A DNA stretch of 6,603 nt. It comes from Verrucomicrobiota bacterium (GTDB lineage: Bacteria; Verrucomicrobiota; Verrucomicrobiia; Methylacidiphilales; Verrucolacustridaceae). The stretch is from the NCBI GenBank assembly GCA_010028775.1, contig RHAF01000070.1:1-6603 (forward strand), given 5' to 3'. Shown here in pieces: positions 6,464-6,603 of this stretch (positions within the stretch are counted from its first letter, which is position 1; every line of letters begins with the position of its first letter). The notes beneath the pieces are model-generated. The model was given only the letters and a program-made list of their open reading frames with translations. It was not told the origin of the DNA and made no database searches. The translations under genes and the position numbers were made by a program.

Positions 6464-6603
6464 AGTTTTTCCGGGTTTTCCAACAGCTCGGCTACCCGAG
6501 CCAAAAGTCGTCCAGCCGCACCCCCGTCAATGACCCGGTGATCGAAGCTCAGAGTTAAAGGTGCCTCCGTTACAGGCTGAAAGGATTGGGTTTTTGCATC
6601 CCA
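6460..6603 (-). CDS. 2-oxoacid dehydrogenase E2 (dihydrolipoamide acyltransferase), C-terminal end only
   Basis: The minus strand reads without interruption from the window edge (codon 6601-6603) to TAG at 6460-6462, giving the last 47 residues of a protein. They include PLTLSFDHRVIDGGAAGRLL, which carries the catalytic HxxxDG motif of the E2 acyltransferase domain (H22, D26, G27 of this fragment), and end with LLENPEKL, as these enzymes usually do. E2 transfers the acyl group from lipoamide to CoA in pyruvate, 2-oxoglutarate or branched-chain dehydrogenase complexes. Which complex cannot be told, because the lipoyl and subunit-binding domains lie outside the window. Its stop codon overlaps the desaturase stop on the other strand, and no terminator hairpin separates them. 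Confidence 0.9.
   Translation of the reverse strand, partial: WDAKTQSFQPVTEAPLTLSFDHRVIDGGAAGRLLARVAELLENPEKL

Noticed and set aside
6464..6500. T-rich stretch after the desaturase stop as a rho-independent terminator
   Set aside because: There is no GC-rich stem before the T run, and the bases encode the conserved end of the E2 protein on the other strand.

Overview
The window is about 6.6 kb of GC-rich (by eye near 60%), gene-dense bacterial chromosome with almost no intergenic DNA. Nothing in it points to a plasmid, phage, insertion sequence, CRISPR array or RNA gene. The gene content is chromosomal: seryl-tRNA synthetase, 16S rRNA dimethyltransferase RsmA, a Ppx/GppA phosphatase, a carotenoid-type desaturase and a 2-oxoacid dehydrogenase E2. 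The combination of GC-rich sequence, absence of clear Shine-Dalgarno motifs and a CrtI-type desaturase would fit the Planctomycetes-Verrucomicrobia group, but this is a weak inference.

Layout. Positions 1-931 (minus strand) hold the first part of serS, whose 3' end lies outside the window. Its reading frame breaks near 808-820, where about 16 codons of the N-terminal coiled-coil arm are missing. Positions 932-1017 are a short divergent intergenic region with a perfect 7-bp-arm palindrome. From 1018 to 6463 six plus-strand genes form a tight array that is probably one operon: (1) a short Ppx/GppA phosphatase; (2) an HD-domain protein that looks like the detached C-terminal domain of classical Ppx; (3) a membrane-anchored alkaline-phosphatase-like protein whose catalytic residues appear to be gone; (4) rsmA, apparently starting at CTG; (5) a Nudix hydrolase resembling type 1 IPP isomerase but with Ser at the catalytic Cys position; (6) a CrtI/CrtN-type FAD desaturase. 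Positions 6460-6603 hold the C-terminus of a 2-oxoacid dehydrogenase E2 on the minus strand, convergent with the desaturase so that the two stop codons overlap.

How the genes relate. Ppx and the HD protein are coupled by an ATGA overlap and together rebuild the domain order of full-length Ppx, so they probably act together in polyphosphate or (p)ppGpp phosphohydrolysis. The Nudix protein and the desaturase overlap and may both belong to isoprenoid/carotenoid metabolism. RsmA is a housekeeping enzyme in the middle of the array. The alkaline-phosphatase-like gene is the least explained member and the best candidate for new biology. The serS frame break is more likely a sequence or assembly error than a real lesion, because the gene is normally essential.
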